Shown: in pieces, positions 22,674 to 34,025 of the stretch
How the letters are laid out: each line of letters opens with the position of its first letter
How positions within the stretch are numbered: the first letter of the stretch is position 1
NCBI RefSeq assembly: GCF_901709675.1
Contig: NC_051103.1
Location: forward strand, 915,501-979,500
From: Syngnathus acus
Taxonomy: Eukaryota > Chordata > Actinopteri > Syngnathiformes > Syngnathidae
Reading direction: 5' to 3'
Length of the DNA: 64,000 bases
Notes under the pieces: model-generated
The model's database searches: none
The model's input: only the letters and a program-made list of their open reading frames with translations
What the model was told of the DNA's origin: nothing
Translations under genes and position numbers: made by a program

Positions 22674-23931
22674 GTGTAAACCAAGGTTTGTCGTTGTTGT
22701 ACGTGCAGAAGGTCTTAGTCTGCACACACAGATCCTCACAAAAACTGATGTATGATGTGACAGTGTCAGTGAGTTCATGCAGGTCTGAAGTTGCAGTTTC
22801 GAAAACTCCCCAGTCGGTGCAGTCAAAGCAGGCTTGGAGGTCCTGCCTTGACTCCACTGTCCACTTCCTCACAGTCCTCACCACAGGCTTAGAAGTTTTT
22901 AGTTTCTGCCTGTAGGCCGGGATCAGATGAACTAGACAGTGGTCCGAGAGTCCTAAAGCTGCACGAGCCACAGAGTGGTATGCATCCTTAATCACGGTGT
23001 AGCAGTGGTCCAGAGTCTGTGCCCCTCTGGTGGGACACGTTACGTGTTGTCTGTATCTGGGGAGTTCGTGTGCGAGGTTCGCCCTGTTAAGATCACCCAG
23101 AACAATGATTAGTGAATTTGGTAGAAGTTTCTCCATGTCTGTTACCTGGTCAGCCAGCATCTGCGTGGCTTCACTCGCACGTGCGCGTGGTGGAATGTAA
23201 ACAGCCGCCATGACGATCGAGGAGAACTCCCGTGGTGAATAGAACGGCCGACAGTTTATGAAAAGTGTTTCTAGGAGAGGGCTGCAAAACTCTTTCAACA
23301 CCGTGACATCAGTACACCAACGTTCATTAATGTAGAAACAGAGACAACCTCCCTTTGATTTTCCGGAGAGCTCCGCGCTGCGATCTGCCCGCGTTAGCCG
23401 AAACCCCGCTAACTCCACGGCGTGGTGGGGGGTTCGTTCGCTGAGCCACGTTTCAACAAAGCACAGCGCGGCGGATCTGCTGAAGTCCGTGTTCCTTGAA
23501 GTGAGGAGCAGCAGTTCGTCCATCTTGTTCGCCGGGGAGCGGACATTCGCCAGATGAATTGACGGTAGGGCAGAACGGAACCCTCTCTGCCTCAGCTTTA
23601 CGAGGGCTCCGGCTCGTTTACCGCGCCGCCGTCGTCGCGCTAGCTTGTATAGCACCGCCGCTCCGGCTAGAATCTCCGACAAACAGTCTGAATCAGAGAG
23701 AACAGGAGAGAAAATACCAGAAGAAGACTGTCCGATGTTTAACAGCGCTTCTCTGGTAAAAGTGATCCGGGATGGACAGCAGAGGACACAGAAAACACAC
23801 AAAATAAGACAAAGAAACAGAGAGCGACTCACCGTGGCTGCCATCCGCGGCGCCATCATGATGTGCCAGCTTGTGACTAGGGGCTTCCAGACTTCACAAT
23901 CCTGCCCCCGTTGCCACTTACTGGTCGCCAC
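22674..23931 (-). pseudogene. LINE endonuclease part
   Basis: The minus frame starts with an ATG at 23931, followed by a hydrophobic segment (SLFLCLILCVFCVLCC). It then has the APE endonuclease motifs NVRSPANKMDE, CFVETWL, VLGDLN and SDHCLVHL. It is cut by the LTR at 22673 after DKPWFT. This copy shows the N-terminus that the copy at 14605 lacks. Confidence 0.85.
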
Positions 23932-24575
23932 AGGACTTTAATCCGGGATGTAAGGTGAATTCCCTGAAAAAGACGCCTGTGCGTGACTTTGTTTAAAGTG
24001 GGGAGACTGGTGCACAGACAGTCACCACACTGTCCTTGACAGATCGGGGTCAGAGTCCATTGGCAAGGAGAACAAGACGACTGGTGACCCTTTTCTGCTG
24101 CTGCCTTCATCCGCCTTCCCAGCCGTTGTGACGCCACCCCTTAGGTCAGCCATCATCCTCCGCCTGGTCCACCGTTGAGGTCTTCACTATTTACCCATAG
24201 CTGGAGCTGTTTACCCACAGTTGTTGATGGGCAGTAGGGCGTGTCCACACACCGGTGGGCCTACATGCCACATCTCTGGGGCCCACTGCTGCTCCGAGAT
24301 CCTGCACAACTTAGCCTGGGACCACAAGGTGCCAGTTGCCGTGTGTGGCCACAAGGAGGCGTGTGCAAGTCTTGGCAATGGAGAGGCTGTGTACCGGCTG
24401 AGGAGGCTTATACACTCGGCTCCTCTTTTCACCCCCGGAAACAGAGGGCTAGCCGGTGGCGGTAGCTGAAAGCAGAAAAGTGGCAAGCAGAGGCAGCATG
24501 CAGCATGCACAAACTACAGGCACTACGACTCCAACACTACTGCACTGACGCATCACACGCCCTGTGTGCTGATGG

Positions 24576-25000
<425 letters not shown>

Positions 25001-25060
25001 GTATGAATATTACTATGTTGAGTCAAATACAAGCCAGATTACAGATTTAAAACCACCCTT

Positions 25061-25137
25061 CGACGAGGATGGGAATCCATGCGTGCAGAGCACAGCGGAT
25101 TATCAATCCATCGCCTTAAACTCTCGGCCACCTCGTC
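25061..25137 (-). pseudogene. tRNA-Ser pseudogene
   Basis: A duplicate of the tRNA-Ser at 19224. The anticodon loop reads TTGATAA instead of TTGCTAA, and five bases of the T arm are deleted. Confidence 0.85.
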
Positions 25138-25596
25138 GTGGACAACTTGTGTTGACACATCACATTATGTACGTTGTGCCAAGATACTTTGGATGTGAAG
25201 ATAATGAAAATCCGGCGAGGATGTGATATGAAATGATGAGTGGAGAGCACAATGGGGTAGCAACACATCGCCTGAATATCTCAGCCACCGCATCTCATGC
25301 ATGAGTTGTATGGGCGACATGATATGGTATGTACGGGGTGGTATAAGCCGCAAGGTAATATGATACGATACTTTAGATGTGAAACGAAGAAGAGGTAAGC
25401 CACAAAAGAAGTGACACTGTCAACAAAGAAAAACGTTTTTTCAATGTTGTCTCACCCCAAATCTTTGGGATTATCGGATCTGCGCAGTTGGATAATTCCA
25501 CCAACATTTTAACATCAACATTCTTTCATAGTCTGCCTGGGTGTCCTGGCTGAAGATCCTAAAGGTTTTGAATTCATTTTATGCTTCCGCATATAA

Positions 25597-25655
25597 GCCA
25601 TGATCGTATAGTGATAAGTACTCTGCGTTGTGGCCGCAGCTCGTTCGAATCATTT
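25597..25655 (+). pseudogene. tRNA-His (GTG) pseudogene
   Basis: GCCATGATCGTATAGTGATAAG and the anticodon arm CTGCGTTGTGGCCGCAG are intact, but part of the T arm and the 3' acceptor strand are missing. Confidence 0.75.
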
Positions 25656-25700
25656 TTGCAAAAATGTTACACACAAACGTAGCGGGAACAACCTATTCTG

Positions 25701-25773
25701 GGGCAATGGACGCAATGGATAATGCATCTGAGTACGGAACCGAAGATTCTAGGTTCGATTCCTGGCTAGTTTA
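25701..25773 (+). pseudogene. tRNA-Arg (ACG) pseudogene
   Basis: GCGCAATGGATAA-like D arm, loop TACGG and T arm CTAGGTTCGATTCCTGG. The acceptor strands (GGGCAAT and CTAGTTT) do not pair. Confidence 0.65.
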
Positions 25774-25942
25774 TATGCCATTTTTTGGTCAACATTAGCT
25801 ATGTGCACTTGAATCCTATGCGCTGAAGTGACTCACAGACACTGTCAACAAAGAAGTTTTTCCAATGTTGTCTCTGTTGGATCTGCGCAGTCTGATAGTT
25901 CCACCACCATTTTAACATCAACATTCTTTCATGGTATGCCTG

Positions 25943-26326
25943 TGTTAGAGTGGTGCTCACTAACTTATTTTGCAAGAACCACACGGGAGACAGTATGCCC
26001 TTTTAAACACCTGCAGGTGGAGAGTCATTCGTCGCTGTGCATACAGCGATGATCGAATGAGGTCTGACTCTGGCCTCTTGCAAGAGCATTTTTATTAAGA
26101 GAAACAGGGTGGGGGGGAGAGTGGACTGGATGGAGAGAAAGCCCTTGACCTCTAGTCAAAGCATAGCAGGGGGTGTTTTACGACGTTGTGTAGGATGGGA
26201 CAAGCTAGGTTATTTATTACAGGTTACATTCCAACATAAGCATAAAACTAATCTAGCTAGGTTATTTATTACAGGTTATATTCCAGCATAATCATACGAT
26301 CAAGATAATCTGGAAGAATCCTGACA
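25943..26326 (-). mobile_element. Solo LTR with 5-bp target duplication, left arm only
   Basis: TGTTAGAGTGG to TCCTGACA, flanked by GCCTG at 25938-25942 and 26327-26331. At the matching position of the right arm, CATGGTGTGCCTGGG runs on without it. It is the same family as 53320-53765, in the opposite orientation. Two TTATTTATTACAGGTTA repeats lie inside. Confidence 0.88.
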
Positions 26327-26379
26327 GCCTGGGTGTCCTGGCTGAAGATCCTAAGGAAAAGACCCTAAAACTCATTGTA

Positions 26380-26440
26380 TGCTATTGCATAATCGTATAG
26401 CGTTGTGGCCGCAGCATCCCCGGAACGAATCTGGGTCATG
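26380..26440 (+). pseudogene. tRNA-His remnant
   Basis: ATAATCGTATAG is joined directly to CGTTGTGGCCGCAGC, with a T-arm-like GGAACGAATCTGGG after it; the D-arm stem is deleted. The right-arm copy is at about 34353-34412 (minus). Confidence 0.6.
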
Positions 26441-26785
26441 GCGTAATTAAATTACCTTGCTGAATTTGTCCGTTGTTCACTGTTGCCAAACAGCCTTCTG
26501 TTAAACACAAGATTCCAGACATTACGTCCACCTATGTTTTAATATCAACTTTATTTCATAAAGTTTTTCCTAATTCATCTTGGTGAAACTCCCTCAGGCA
26601 TTCCTATCTTTTTTAGGCCTGGCTGCCACGAGGCAGCGATTGACATACAATTATGACCCTGAAAGGATACGCGCAAACTGGCTATGATATTTATCAAAAT
26701 TCATTAATCATCGAAATGCAGTACTCAGGTCCATGTCATATTCGCTACCAATCGGAATGTAACGGCGTCAGCTAATTTGATATGG

Positions 26786-26855
26786 GGCTCGTTGGTCGAG
26801 GGGAATGATTCTCGCTTAGGGTGCGAGAGGTCTCGGGTTCAACTATCAAATGAGG
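26786..26855 (+). pseudogene. tRNA-Pro (AGG) pseudogene
   Basis: The 5' two thirds match tRNA-Pro well (GGCTCGTTGGTCGAGGGGAA, loop TTAGGGT, GTCTCGGGTTCAA). The 3' T stem and acceptor strand are replaced by ACTATCAAATGAGG. Confidence 0.75.
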
Positions 26856-27145
26856 CCTACTTTGAAACAGCTGGCTCCTGTTCTCTGCCATTTTCGACAG
26901 GCCAATGTCACATGCGCATCATTTACAGGCTGCATTTGTGTGACACGTGATATGAATTTAGACACAGCTAAGAACTACCAAATGGAATGTATCAGAGTCA
27001 GCATGGTTCCATCTAAAGTGAGGGAAAGAAGCCAGTTTTCACCCAGTCTCAAATCAGGTACCACAACATAATTGCAGCGCAAAATCGTTTTAATGTGTCA
27101 TGGACTTTTCATAGGAACCAACAATGACAAGAAATAGTAGAAGAA

Positions 27146-27191
27146 GCTGTTTCCACCCAGTCTCGAACTGGGGATCTTTCACGTGTTAGGC
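27146..27191 (-). pseudogene. tRNA-Val 3' half
   Basis: The minus strand has CCTAACACG, then GATCCCCAGTTCGAGACTGG and GTGGAAACA. The gene is cut in the anticodon stem by the hAT element starting at 27192. A further 3' fragment lies at about 27035-27062. Confidence 0.7.
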
Positions 27192-27345
27192 CAGGGGCCG
27201 GCAACCCAAAATGTTCAAAAAGCCATGTTGTCCCCCCCCCCAAAAAAAACCATACCTGTCTAGAGCGGCAAAAATCTAAAAACTTTTTATAAGGCAATAT
27301 AGACTGTCAATACATGACCTGTATGCCTACTATTAAATTAATTAA

Positions 27346-28960
27346 CTAGGCTACAAATACAAAGCAACAAAGCGACGCAAGACGTTGCCCCTGGATAGCC
27401 GGCAGACTTTGTTGTGCAGCAGGAGATCGGCATATTCGCTCGCTCTCAACTTCATCTAGCAATTCACGGAACTGGTGGGGGTTTAATGCTTTTGCGATTA
27501 TTTTCTTCACAATTTGGATGACAAGGTTCATTACCTCCATACACTCTGGTGGGAATGTTTACGCACACAACGCCTCTTGGTGCACTATGCAATGGAATGC
27601 AAGCAAATTTTGATCCAATGCTTTCTGTCGTAAAGTCACAAACTTTTGCGATCCTCTCAAACTCGGTGTGCCGTCTGTAGCGTCTGAAATCAGGTGGCCA
27701 GGGTGTATCGCTGTCATTTAAACACTGCAGCACAGCCTCGCAGATGTCCTCCCCCCGTTTTTGGCCTTTTAGTGGTATCAATTTCTTCTTGCGGCCCATT
27801 AGAGTTCACGTACCTGCATAGCAGAGCTGTCTGTTCGATATCGGTCATGTCACACGACTCATCACAGGCAATTGAGAAAGCTGGAGCTGAATTGATGTCC
27901 TTGATACATGAGTATCATGAACTCATGCCCTTCTTAACATCTAAGGCCCCATCCCTGAAGATGAGAGGCCAAGTGTACTCAGCCTGCGTCAGAAGTGGTA
28001 TGACGTACGGAAGTGAGGCATGGGCCTTGAAAACAGAACACAAAGACAAACTAAACAGAGCAGAAATGAGGATGATCAGATGGATGTGTGGTGTGTCAAT
28101 GAGGGAAGAAAAGACCAGTGCAGAGCTGAGAAAGAAGATGGGAGTGGAGGCCATAGTGGATGTGGTGAGGAGAGGCAGACTGCGATGGTACGGACATGTA
28201 GTGAGGAAGGACGAGAACGACTGGGTGAAGAAAGTTATGTCGTATAACGTAGAGGGAACAAGACCCAGTGGCCGACCTAAAAAGACCTGGCAGACGACCG
28301 TGGCAGCCGACATGAAGGCGCTCGGCATCAACCACGAGATGGCCATGGACCGTTCCCGGTGGAAGAAAGCCATATCGAGAATCCAGTCCAACCCAGCGGC
28401 GACTGGAAAGCGGACTTTAAACCGATGATGATGATGATGATGATTTGCTGATTGGTAATATTGTTTGCCATTCAAATTACCATTTCGTTCACTGATTTTG
28501 CTGAGAGAGGCAGGTCTTTAATTTTTGGAATGATCTCGGTTTTGTTTTTGAAGTCCGAAAATAGGCACTCTGATATTTTAACGAATGAATCCTTCATGTA
28601 CTCGCCATCGGTGAATGGTTTTCCGCGCTTTATTATCTCCCGGGCTGCAACAAAACTTGCAGCAGTAGTAGAGTTTGGAGATGCAATCTATTTCTTGAAA
28701 CTGTTTTTTCGTTCCTCAAATTGCACCTTTCCTCTCAGTTCCAACTGGGTGATCATCAGCAAATTTAGCATGCTTTAGCTGAAAATGTCACTCCAAATTG
28801 CTCTTTTTGTTATATTTGACAACTTCTCATTGCAAATCAAACATTCAGGCAATCCTTCAGCATTGGTAATGAAAGCAAATAGTTGAGTCCATTCTTTCTT
28901 AAACCCTCTGTTCTTATCAGCAATCTTTCTCTTTTTGCCTTTAGAATCATGGCCCGTCAC
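27346..28960 (-). pseudogene. hAT transposase remnants
   Basis: The N-terminal piece (28960-28775) has KKRKIADKNRGFKKEWTQLF and CLICNEKLSN, a BED/TTF-like finger half. A further piece at 28778-28452 contains SPGDNKARKTIH-type sequence. After the LINE insertion, GEDICEAVLQCLNDSDTP (about 27740) and NPHQFRELLDEVESE (about 27470) belong to the catalytic core. Stops and shifts separate all the parts. Confidence 0.7.
27900..28443 (+). mobile_element. 5'-truncated LINE (RTE-like?) 3' end
   Basis: The frame ending at 28428 has LKMRGQVYSACVRSGMTYG, RMIRWMCGVSMREEK, VRRGRLRWYGHVVRK and GRPKKTWQTTV. This is the C-terminal part of a non-LTR reverse transcriptase protein that is abundant in fish. It ends in an (ATG)n tail. 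The catalytic domain is absent. An RTE-type assignment is a guess from the short repeat tail. Confidence 0.75.
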
Positions 28961-29611
28961 TCAAACACCTGTTTACAACTCGCCTGTGCTGTGTCGCTTG
29001 CTATGACGCAATTTTGCGCCATTCTGAAATTTAGTATTTTTAATATATTCACAACTACATACATTTGCTACAGAATAAGAATGTTTGTGTCATGATTACC
29101 ATCTAAAAACCATATTTAAAAAAAAAACAACAACATCTATTTCCATTTTCACCCATTTTTGCAAGAGCTCCAGGGAGCAGCTAGGATTGTGCTAAAGAGT
29201 TGCATGAGGCTCTGGAGCCGCGGGTTGCCGACCCCTGAACTAGCTCCATTTAATCTAAGGTGCATGTCATATGGGCTATCAATTGCAATGAAACGGCTTG
29301 AGTTAATTGACCTTGAGTCTCTTTCGTCTGCTATTTTGATTCTCATCATACATAAAACATCACTTAAATCTGCCATCATGTGTTATCCATTGCGCCACTC
29401 GCCCTACAACACTGTATTGACTGTAAACTTGTGTGGAAAACTGTCATTGTCCAAAGGAAGGCTGTTTAGCAACAGTGACCAGCAGACAAATTCAACAAGG
29501 TAATTTGATTATGCCATAACCCGGATTCGAATCGAACCAAAAAACGAACCGAAAGGAACCAATCAGATGGCCCGAATCCATGCACGGTGGATGGCAGCGG
29601 TGGTAAATAGT

Positions 29612-30390
29612 GATATTTGAGAAGTAAAATGAAGTTTATAGGATTTGCAGACAGTGTGGAATCATTATTTCAACAAAAGTAGGCAGGTGCATACATTTGG
29701 GCACCCCAAGAGAAAAATGACAGAAATATTTAGTAGATCCTCCTTTTACAGAAATAACAGCCTCTAAACCAGGGGTCCTGAACCTGGAATCGGTCAAACT
29801 AGGGGTTCGGTGAGTCGGTCTCAGGGGTTCAGCAGAGCCTCTACTGGGGAGGTCCGAACACACCTGATTTATAAATTCGTGACAACGCATATCTGAACTG
29901 GTCTCGCAAAGGCAACAGCAGAAGTCACACTGATTTGCTGGTATGTCATTTGACGTGAATTCATGCATTGTGTTGGTTTTATTCTTTGAACGAGGTGATG
30001 TTCATGCACGGCTCATTTTGTGTGCCAGTAAAAAACATCTATGTCTTGAATTTGAAAAAAATATATAAATGTTTTTCACTAACGAGGGGTTCGGTGATTG
30101 CGCATATGAAACTGGTGGGATTCGGTACCTCCAACAGGGTTAAGAACCACTGCTCTAAACACTTCCTATAGCTTCCAATGAGAGTGTGGATTCTGGTTGA
30201 AGGAATATTGGACCATTCTTCTTGACAAATCGTTAACTCCAATAAACTTCATTTCACTTCTCAAATATCATTGTGTCTGTCTGCTATATGATATATTTAA
30301 CTGAAATTGCTGATCCGAACAGCCAAGGATTTATAAAGAAAATGTTGAAATTGATTAGGGGTGCCCAAACTTTTGCATACGACTGTATAT
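29612..30390. mobile_element. Tc1-like MITE, with a hAT MITE inside
   Basis: The right end reads GGGGTGCCCAAACTTTTGCA followed by TACGACTGTA. The left contains TTTGGGCACCCC at about 29697. A segment at 29612-29640 is inverted at 30241-30268 (GATATTTGAGAAGT). The internal consensus is interrupted by the hAT MITE at 29770-30152. The outer left end is not well defined. Confidence 0.6.
29770..30152. mobile_element. hAT MITE with perfect 8-bp duplication
   Basis: CAGGGGTCCTGAACC to GGTTAAGAACCACTG, flanked by CTCTAAAC at 29762-29769 and 30153-30160. Repeats of AGGGGTTCGGTGA lie inside. Confidence 0.9.
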
Positions 30391-30403
30391 GACCAAAGAT
30401 TTG

Positions 30404-30464
30404 AGGTCCAACCGAGACTAAAACTGAGATCACTGGATTCAGAGTCTAGAACGCTCATGGAACC
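30404..30464 (-). pseudogene. tRNA-Gln pseudogene
   Basis: A copy of the tRNA-Gln at 30556 with the D arm deleted (GGTTCCATGAGCG) and T-loop substitutions. The anticodon loop ACTCTGA remains. Confidence 0.7.
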
Positions 30465-30555
30465 CTCAGGTGTAGGGAAGCATACGATTTCATGGGGCAG
30501 CACACAAGCTGTTGCCATTTCGCAAATTTTTTCCAACTAAATGACAAATTATTTG

Positions 30556-30627
30556 AGGTCCCATCGAGACTTGAACTCGGATCACTGGATTCAGAGTCCA
30601 GAGTGCTCACCATTACACCATAGAACC
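30556..30627 (-). tRNA. tRNA-Gln (CTG)
   Basis: 72 nt. D arm ATGGTGTAATGGTGAGCAC, anticodon arm CTGGACTCTGAATCCAG (anticodon CTG), T arm with GAGTTCAAGTCTC. The acceptor GGTTCTA pairs with TGGGACC using wobbles. It probably works. Confidence 0.88.
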
Positions 30628-30804
30628 CTGGCAGTGACAGAAGGAGGAGCATAATTTTTCTGAGCACAATGCACTAACTAAGGCGCTCATTTTACGAAAT
30701 TGACAAAAGTAGTGGAGGCAGGGCTTACACACTCATAGGGCTGTCCACAAAGTACTGAATTGGAATTTCCAAATTTGTGTTCCATGTAAATGACTACAAA
30801 TTGA

Positions 30805-30869
30805 AAGTTCCACCAAGACTTGAACTTGGATTGCTAGATTCAGAGTGCTCACAATCACACCATGCCAAC
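30805..30869 (-). pseudogene. tRNA-Gln pseudogene
   Basis: TGGCATGGTGTGATTGTGAGCACTC is followed directly by GAATCTAG, so part of the anticodon stem is gone. The T arm is CAAGTTCAAGTCTTG. Confidence 0.7.
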
Positions 30870-30875
30870 ATTGAT

Positions 30876-30877
30876 TA

Positions 30878-30939
<62 letters not shown>

Positions 30940-32250
30940 CGTTTATTGGTCCCCGGGGGTTGGGAAATTCAGGCCCCATCAGAATCCATACCACAGAGCG
31001 GGTATACAAAAGACACACAGATGGCATGAGCGCAACTCAATAGGCTCTCATAAGTCTGCCACACAACAGCGCCACAAAGAAAGCCAGTAAGTGCGAAAGA
31101 TAAAAGCCGACAAAGCAAAGGAAAAAAGGCTAATCCCCACCGTCTGTTGTCTTCCGGGTTAGAGCACGCTGGCGTCAGATTTGTTGACTGCTGCTTCTAT
31201 CCCGGACCGTGTCCGTTACTTGTTTTTCGTTTTCCCGTTTTCACTGCACCCGTCTCTTCTTTTATTTTTCTCGTGTTGTCTTCCGTCCACCTCGCATCCC
31301 CGCAGCTCCGCTCTCACCTATCTGTTTCCTCTCCCTCGGACTACCAACTACGTTAGCCAGCTAGCCAACAGCCAACTGGCCAAAACCACCACCGGACCCT
31401 CCTGCCTCCCGACTCGGAGCCTGTGGCCGCCGCCTGCTGTGGACTCGACGGCAGCTCTGGCCCGGCTCTCTGGCCTTCCGTTCGGCGTCCTTGGGGGACG
31501 GGCTCCACTCCCTGCGGGCTCGCCAACTGTGGCTCTGCTGTGTGCCGCCGTGGTGCGTTGGGGCCTGCCGTTCGAGCGGGTGCAGTCGAGGTCGACCGGC
31601 ATCACCACCTGGTCCACTGCTGCTTCCACACGAGGCTGGGATCCTTCGCCGTCGCCGCTACATCTGAGCGGCATTTCCCCGATGGCTCACCCATCTCCTC
31701 TTTTTGGACTACCAACCCCCCGTCACCCCCACCTCCCGTACTGGCAACCTCAACAACCTCCGCTCCCACCCCTCCTGCTCCTCCATCCATCTCCTTCGCA
31801 CTGCTGACCGATGTCTTGTTAAGTATAACCTACTGTCTCTCCCCCCCCCCCTCCACTCTTTTTTATTCCATGTAAAGCGTCTTTGGGTTATTGAAAAGCG
31901 CTATATAAATTGAATGAATTATTATTATTATTAAAAAAGTAACAGTGGCCAACCAGCACCCCTCAATATCAGAGAACACCCCAAAACACACAAAATAGCC
32001 TCCACGGGGTCCATAAACAAGTGTAAGGACAGTCCAGTTCAACGGCGCCCAATGGACCGTGGTCGTGAATCGGTGAAAACATCACAAAACAGGCAAACGT
32101 GTGAGCAGCGTCCTGGGCACGTGCAGATGGACACCACGGGGCTAGCACGGCGAAGGTCGTTGGTTCCGACGAGCACGAGGCTGCGAGGCCAAGGCGAGGG
32201 ACCCGTCAGCACCGGCCGGATAAGCAGGAAGCCGTCGTAGAGTTACGCCG
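30876..32250 (-). mobile_element. Fish LINE-like 3' element, minus copy, split
   Basis: It begins with (TTGA)n at 30876-30940 and continues through GGGAAATTCAGGCCCC and GGCTCTCATAAGTCTGCC. After an insertion at 31129-31929 it resumes with GGCCAACCAGCACCCCTC to about 32250. It matches 13365-14200 in reverse. Confidence 0.75.
31129..31929 (+). mobile_element. 801-bp retroposed element with (ATT)n tail
   Basis: The flanking duplicates AAAAAAG are at 31122-31128 and 31930-31936. It ends AAAGCGTCTTTGGGTTATTG, then GCGCTATATAAATTGAATG and ATT repeats, a 3' end shared by fish LINEs. The GC-rich body has long open frames on both strands without domains, as in 5' leader regions of such elements. It may be an internally deleted LINE or a composite SINE. 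Confidence 0.75.
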
Positions 32251-32449
32251 GTCTCAACCGATTACTCGGTAATCCAGAAGAGCATTAGCTTTAAAACCAT
32301 CCAAGATCTAAAGTAAGTTCCACCAGTTGACATTGTAACTCGGAGAACATGTGATTACTTTATCAAATACTATATGGCTCCTGTTTGCCGAGGTGTCCCT
32401 GGCACACTTTGCAAAGCAGACAACACTGACAAATAGATTTAGAAAATGT

Positions 32450-32523
32450 TGTTTCCACCCAGTCTCAAACAGGGGCTGTTTCGCGTCTGAGAAGAACATG
32501 ATGACCACTACCGCTATGGAAAC
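32450..32523 (-). pseudogene. tRNA-Val-like gene with CAG anticodon position
   Basis: The acceptor GTTTCCA pairs with TGGAAAC, and the T arm is CCCTG-TTTGAGA-CTGGG with one mismatch. The anticodon loop CTCAGAC puts CAG where valine tRNAs have CAC. The anticodon stem has a mismatch, so it is probably a pseudogene. Confidence 0.55.
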
Positions 32524-32814
32524 TGCTGTGACGTCCAAAGCATTTTGAGAAGCCTGGCAAAAGTTCAACAAAAGTGAGTGAGGAAGAAAGCAGGCACTTA
32601 TGAACTTTTTGATTTGCTTTTCAAAACTGTGGCAGCAAAAGCAATTTTTCCATACAAAGAAATAAACTCCGCGTCGGGGAATTGAAGCCCGATTTGCCGA
32701 GCCCAGGCTGAGTCGTTTCGCTAAAGGGTACCTGATTTGAGACTGGGTGAAAACCAGGTTTCGCACTTTTCTTTAACTTTTGCCAGGCTCTTCAAAAGGC
32801 TATGTGTCAGCGCA

Positions 32815-32876
32815 GTTTCCATGGTGTAGTGGTTATCACATTCCCTCACACGCTGAAGGTCCCTGGTTGGAAACAA
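32815..32876 (+). pseudogene. tRNA-Val (CAC) pseudogene
   Basis: GTTTCCATGGTGTAGTGG and loop CTCACAC are recognisable. The T arm is shortened to CCTGGTTGGAAAC. Fragments related to a tRNA T arm (CGGGGAATTGAA) lie at about 32680 and 32908. Confidence 0.65.
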
Positions 32877-32968
32877 GTCTTATGATCCTTTTGATTTTAG
32901 ACTCCGCGTCGGGGAATTGAGCCTCAGTTTGCCGAGCCGAGGCCGTGAATAGTATAGCTAAAACGGCC

Positions 32969-33135
32969 TGTTGCGTTTTGTTCAAGATGTCCATCGTTAA
33001 GCAAGTAAAACAAAAATGTGGAGTAACAGTTTTTGTAACAGATATTAGGTTGTTTAATGGCAGTCAGTGCACAAGGCACTTCAGCAGATGAAACAACAAC
33101 GTCAAACTTCAAATCAGAAGGCTTTATACTGACCA
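32969..33135 (-). repeat. LTR-like module, copy 3
   Basis: Reverse complement of the module at 18572, more diverged. It shares GCTGAAGTGCC, CCATTAAACAACC and ACTCCACAT, but lacks AATAAA. Confidence 0.5.
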
Positions 33136-33451
33136 AAAGCAGGAACTAGGAAGGGAATGGGAGGGAAGGATAAGGTCTGTTCTGTTATCACCTGAATGTC
33201 CTGTTATTTACTGAATGTTTTGTGACTATGTGTCATGGAACTTAACTGAGCTCTGTGTGCCGTGTCTGTGCTCACTGCCTATGTGTAAATGAAAGTCACA
33301 AAGCTCTGTGTGCTGTGTCTGTGCTCTGATTGAGCAACTATGTTTGGGTAAATTATTTACACATTGATTGATATGTTTGTATAAACTAATAAGAGTATCT
33401 GCATATTGCTGTTGCTCCCTCTTCAGGCCCTAAACTGATCGCCATTCAATT

Positions 33452-33732
33452 CCATCCATTCCGTCCATTATCTGTACTGCGGGGGGTCGCAGGCGTGCTG
33501 GAGCCTATCCCAGCAGTCATCGGACAGTAGGCGGGGGACACGTTGTAACTGGTTGCCAGACAATCGCAGGGCACACAGAGACAAACAATCATTCGCACTT
33601 GCACTCACACCTATGGGCAGTTTGGATTACTAAATAGGCTGACCAAGCATGTTTTTGTGATGTGGGAGGAAAACCCGGGGAAAACCTACGCAGGCACGGG
33701 GAGAACCTAAAAACTCCACACAGGGAGCACCA
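33452..33732 (-). mobile_element. SINE fragment, (CCAT)n-tailed family
   Basis: Matches 61759-62040: TGGAGCCTATCCCAGC, GTAGGCGGGGGACAC, CACACAGAGACAAACAA and AACTCCACACAGGGAG. The tRNA-like head is missing. Confidence 0.75.
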
Positions 33733-33952
33733 GATCACAAGTCAAAAGTCCTTATATGATACAAATGGATTTGATTTCATGTCGAATCGTAAGCTTTGCA
33801 TGTTTGAGTGGGGATTTGGGGAGGTTTCACCAAACATGTGAATGAATGAGGGAGTAACCGTAAAGATCTAAAACAGTGATGGTTCGGGTGCGCTTGGTGC
33901 CTAGTAGCACTCACCTTTGGTCCAGTAAGTAAGGTGCACCACTGTAGCAGAT

Positions 33953-34025
33953 GTTTCCATCGTGTAGTGATTATCACGTTTGCCTAACACGCAAAAAGTC
34001 CCCAGTTCGTGACTGGGTAGAAACA
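33953..34025 (+). tRNA. tRNA-Val (AAC), slightly decayed
   Basis: 73 nt. Anticodon arm TTTGC-CTAACAC-GCAAA, T arm CCCAG-TTCGTGA-CTGGG. The acceptor GTTTCCA against TAGAAAC has one mismatch. The T loop lacks the usual TTCRANN ending. It ends five bases before the palindrome match begins at about 34031. Confidence 0.65.

Larger units (their letters stand above)
19589..24480 (-). mobile_element. L2/CR1-like LINE, broken, containing an LTR
   Basis: The 5' part lies at 22674 to about 24480 and the 3' part at 21100-19589, interrupted by an LTR at 21101-22673. The copy stops within ORF2 right after VWFGSA at 19589. It lacks the C-terminus and the whole 3' end, unlike a normal LINE insertion, which loses the 5' end. 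The outer 5' limit is uncertain. It lies between two direct copies of flanking DNA (about 18.57-19.59 and 24.69-25.44 kb). Confidence 0.8.
27192..29237 (-). mobile_element. hAT element (GTF2IRD2/ZBED5-like), decayed
   Basis: The ends CAGGGGCCGGCAACCC and GGGTTGCCGACCCCTG are inverted. The 8-mers beside them (TGTTAGGC and AACTAGCT) do not match, so one flank was probably rearranged after insertion. It carries transposase pieces on the minus strand and a LINE tail at about 27900-28443. Confidence 0.8.

Noticed and set aside
31181-31807. 208-codon Pro/Ser-rich frame, and others overlapping it
   Set aside because: Lies in a retroposed element with target duplicates. No domain, and the opposite strand is equally open.
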